A DNA stretch of 6,456 nt from Calditrichia bacterium (GTDB lineage: Bacteria > Calditrichota > Calditrichia > Calditrichales > Calditrichaceae), in the NCBI GenBank assembly GCA_027039465.1, contig JALWEA010000628.1, positions 1 through 6,456 on the forward strand, given 5' to 3'. The position numbers and the translations under genes were made by a program. Shown here piece after piece: positions 5,040 to 6,456 of this stretch (positions are counted from its first letter, which is position 1; each line of letters opens with the position of its first letter). The notes beneath the pieces were generated by a model. It was not told the origin of the DNA. It ran no database searches and worked only from the letters and a program-made list of their open reading frames with translations.

Positions 5040-6098
5040 TCAAATCAATCCCTGAGCCGCCATTAACTCGGCATTTAAAATTGCGCCGCCGGCCGCCCCG
5101 CGAATGGTATTGTGTGACAGAACGGTAAATTTGTAATCCAAAATCGCACAGGGCCGCAAACGGCCGACACTAACCGCCATACCTTTCTCAAGATCGCGTT
5201 GCAAACGAGGTTGAGGCAGTTTCGGATCTTCAAAATAATGGATCGGTTGCTTGGGCGCCGAGGGCAAATTCCATTCCTGAGGCAAGGCCCTAAAATTGCG
5301 CCAGACTTCTATAATCTCCTCCGCCGTGGCTTTTTGTCTCAGTTTAACCGACACACTTTCCAGATGCCCTTCCAAAACCGGTACGCGGTTACAACTGGCG
5401 CTGATGACCAGCGGCGCTTCCGTAAATTGTTGCCCGTCCCACTGCCCTAACAATTTCTTCGGTTCCCGTTCCATCTTTTCTTCCTCGCCAGAGATGTACG
5501 GAATAACATTGTCCAATGCATCCAGTGATGACACGCCGGGATAGCCCGCGCCGGAAAGAGCCTGCATGGTAACCACATGAATTTTCTCAATCCCGAAAGC
5601 ATCCATTAAAGGTTTTAGAGCCATCACCATTCCCGTCGTTGAGCAGTTAGGATTGGTTACTATTTTACCGCCGCCAAATGATTGTTTCTCAAGCGCGGCC
5701 AAATGATCCGGATTCACTTCCGGAATAAGCAAAGGCACTTGCGGATGGAAACGATGATTCCGTGCATTGGAAATAACCACTTTCCCCTGCCGGGCAAATC
5801 GCTGTTCCGTTTCTTGCGCCACCTTGGCATCCAAAGCCGAAAATAAAACACTTACCTGCAATTCCGAATCGGTATCCCGTACCGTTAGCCTGGCAACAGA
5901 ATCCGGTAAGGGCGTATTTTGAATCCAGTTTACAACTTCACCGTAAGGCTTGCCCGCGGAACGATGGGAAGCGGCCAAAACCACAATTTCGAACCACGGA
6001 TGATTACTAAGCAATTGAACAAATTTTTGTCCGACGCTTCCTGTGACACCCAAAATGCCCACCGGAATCTTTTCTTTAATCTGCAATGGTTTTGCCAT
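5040..6098 (-). CDS. asd: Aspartate-semialdehyde dehydrogenase
   Basis: Asd reduces aspartyl phosphate with NADPH to aspartate semialdehyde, the branch point to lysine and homoserine. The 352-residue form resembles the archaeal/fungal-type family (about 350 residues). Landmarks, numbered from this start: GILGVTGSVGQKFVQLL at 14-30 (Rossmann-fold NADP loop), NHPWFE at 32-37, NPNCSTTGM at 149-157 with catalytic C152, LSGAGYPGVSSLDA at 181-194, GEEEKMEREPKK at 204-215, and GHLESVSV at 244-251 with the probable catalytic H245. The frame stays open to an ATG at 6161, adding 21 residues (MYFYAVFYYI...), but these precede the normal family start MAKPLQ. A possible -10 TATATT at 6137-6132 also lies between the two ATGs, so I prefer 6098 despite a weak Shine-Dalgarno (GGA about ten bases upstream). 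It lies upstream of the S-box, outside its direct control. Confidence 0.93.
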   Translation of the reverse strand: MAKPLQIKEKIPVGILGVTGSVGQKFVQLLSNHPWFEIVVLAASHRSAGKPYGEVVNWIQNTPLPDSVARLTVRDTDSELQVSVLFSALDAKVAQETEQRFARQGKVVISNARNHRFHPQVPLLIPEVNPDHLAALEKQSFGGGKIVTNPNCSTTGMVMALKPLMDAFGIEKIHVVTMQALSGAGYPGVSSLDALDNVIPYISGEEEKMEREPKKLLGQWDGQQFTEAPLVISASCNRVPVLEGHLESVSVKLRQKATAEEIIEVWRNFRALPQEWNLPSAPKQPIHYFEDPKLPQPRLQRDLEKGMAVSVGRLRPCAILDYKFTVLSHNTIRGAAGGAILNAELMAAQGLI

Positions 6099-6266
6099 TT
6101 TACTAATCCGTATTTTGTTCACAATTGCGGGAATATAATAAAAGACTGCATAAAAATACATTTTTTCTTTTGGGAAACATTAAAATCCCTTTTTGCGTAA
6201 ATTGGATGTTTGAACTAAATGGAATGTTTAATAGAAATTTTTCATTATCCAAAGCAGGAGGTTCAC
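6099..6266. promoter_or_regulatory. Divergent intergenic region between asd and the S46 peptidase gene
   Basis: This AT-rich stretch must hold promoters for both directions. Rightward, TTTAAT at 6227-6232 is a five-of-six -10, but the best upstream box (TTGGAT, 6202-6207) sits 19 bases away. Leftward, TATATT at 6137-6132 is a candidate -10 without a good -35. AGGAGG at 6256-6261, five bases before the ATG at 6267, is a strong ribosome binding site for the rightward gene. No operator-like palindrome was seen. Confidence 0.35.
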
Positions 6267-6456
6267 ATGAAACGCTTATCTGTTCTCATTTTCGTACTTT
6301 TGTTTAGCTGGCAACTGGCACTGGCCGATGAGGGGATGTGGCTACTCAACCAGCTAAATCAATTACACTTGCAGCAAAAGGGTCTGCAAATCGCCCCAAA
6401 CGACATTTACACACCCGGACAAATCGGGCTGGCAAGCGCGGTGGTCAATCTTGGCG
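6267..6456 (+). CDS. S46-family dipeptidyl-peptidase (DPP7/DPP11-like), N-terminal part, runs off window
   Basis: The 63 visible codons begin with a signal peptide: MKRLS, a hydrophobic run LIFVLLFSWQLALA, and likely cleavage after ALA (residue 20). The mature protein then starts DEGMWLLNQLNQLHLQQKG. The DEGMW(L/P)xNxL start followed by L-x-(L/I)-x-P-x-x-IY and a segment like ASAVVNLGG is the hallmark of S46 serine dipeptidyl-peptidases, which remove dipeptides from oligopeptide N-termini in the periplasm or at the cell surface of peptide-using Gram-negative bacteria. The histidine motif (TNHHC-like) and the catalytic serine lie beyond the window, so substrate preference (DPP7 versus DPP11) cannot be judged. 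AGGAGG five bases before the ATG supports the start. It is divergent from asd and functionally unrelated to the methionine block. Confidence 0.82.
   Translation, partial: MKRLSVLIFVLLFSWQLALADEGMWLLNQLNQLHLQQKGLQIAPNDIYTPGQIGLASAVVNLG

Noticed and set aside
2200..5544. Plus-strand open frames of 60-140 codons opposite metX, metY and asd
   Set aside because: They are antisense shadows of strongly supported genes, have no ribosome binding sites, and give products unlike known proteins.
6099..6161. Longer asd start at ATG 6161 (21 extra residues)
   Set aside because: The extra residues are hydrophobic/aromatic and unlike the family start, the ribosome binding site is poor, and a possible -10 box lies inside the extension.
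6125..6307. Plus-strand open frame overlapping the S46 gene start
   Set aside because: It lies out of frame with the clear signal peptide and AGGAGG-led ATG at 6267 and has no family resemblance.

Overview
The window reads as a chromosomal stretch from a moderate-GC bacterium, most likely in or near the Bacteroidota/Chlorobiota/Calditrichota (FCB) assemblage. This is an inference. It rests on the start of an S46-family dipeptidyl-peptidase gene, an S-box in front of met genes, a two-domain bacterial acyl-ACP thioesterase remnant, and a promoter that fits both the TTGACA/TATAAT and the Bacteroidota TTTG/TAnnTTTG consensus. The sequence alone does not fix the species.

Left end (1-662): the first 31 bases hold the 5' end of a leftward gene that resembles an ISL3-type transposase start. 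It is followed by the C-terminal half of an acyl-ACP thioesterase whose N-terminal half is missing, which suggests an insertion or rearrangement broke that gene. Next comes an intact tRNA-Leu(UAG) with its own plausible promoter.

Main block (731-6098, all on the minus strand): in transcription order these are asd, a roughly 412-base regulatory intergenic region, metY, metX and lysC. They cover aspartate to aspartyl phosphate (LysC), aspartyl phosphate to aspartate semialdehyde (Asd), homoserine to O-acyl-homoserine (MetX) and O-acetylhomoserine plus sulfide to homocysteine (MetY). Homoserine dehydrogenase, which links Asd to MetX, is absent from the window.

The asd-metY intergenic region is the most information-rich part. 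Reading on the minus strand it contains a strong promoter (TTGACA, 17-base spacer, TATATT), three palindromes that abut with no gap (two share an 18-base core), a small hairpin that could compete with the aptamer's P1 stem, a complete SAM-I (S-box) aptamer, mutually exclusive antiterminator and terminator hairpins with a U-tract, a further hairpin next to the metY Shine-Dalgarno, and then metY. The riboswitch should switch off metY-metX-lysC when SAM is abundant, which puts an aspartokinase under SAM control. The tandem palindromes lie in the first part of the leader RNA and no S-box function explains them; they are the best candidate here for an undescribed regulatory element.

Right end (6099-6456): a divergent intergenic region is followed by a rightward secreted S46-type dipeptidyl-peptidase gene that runs off the window.
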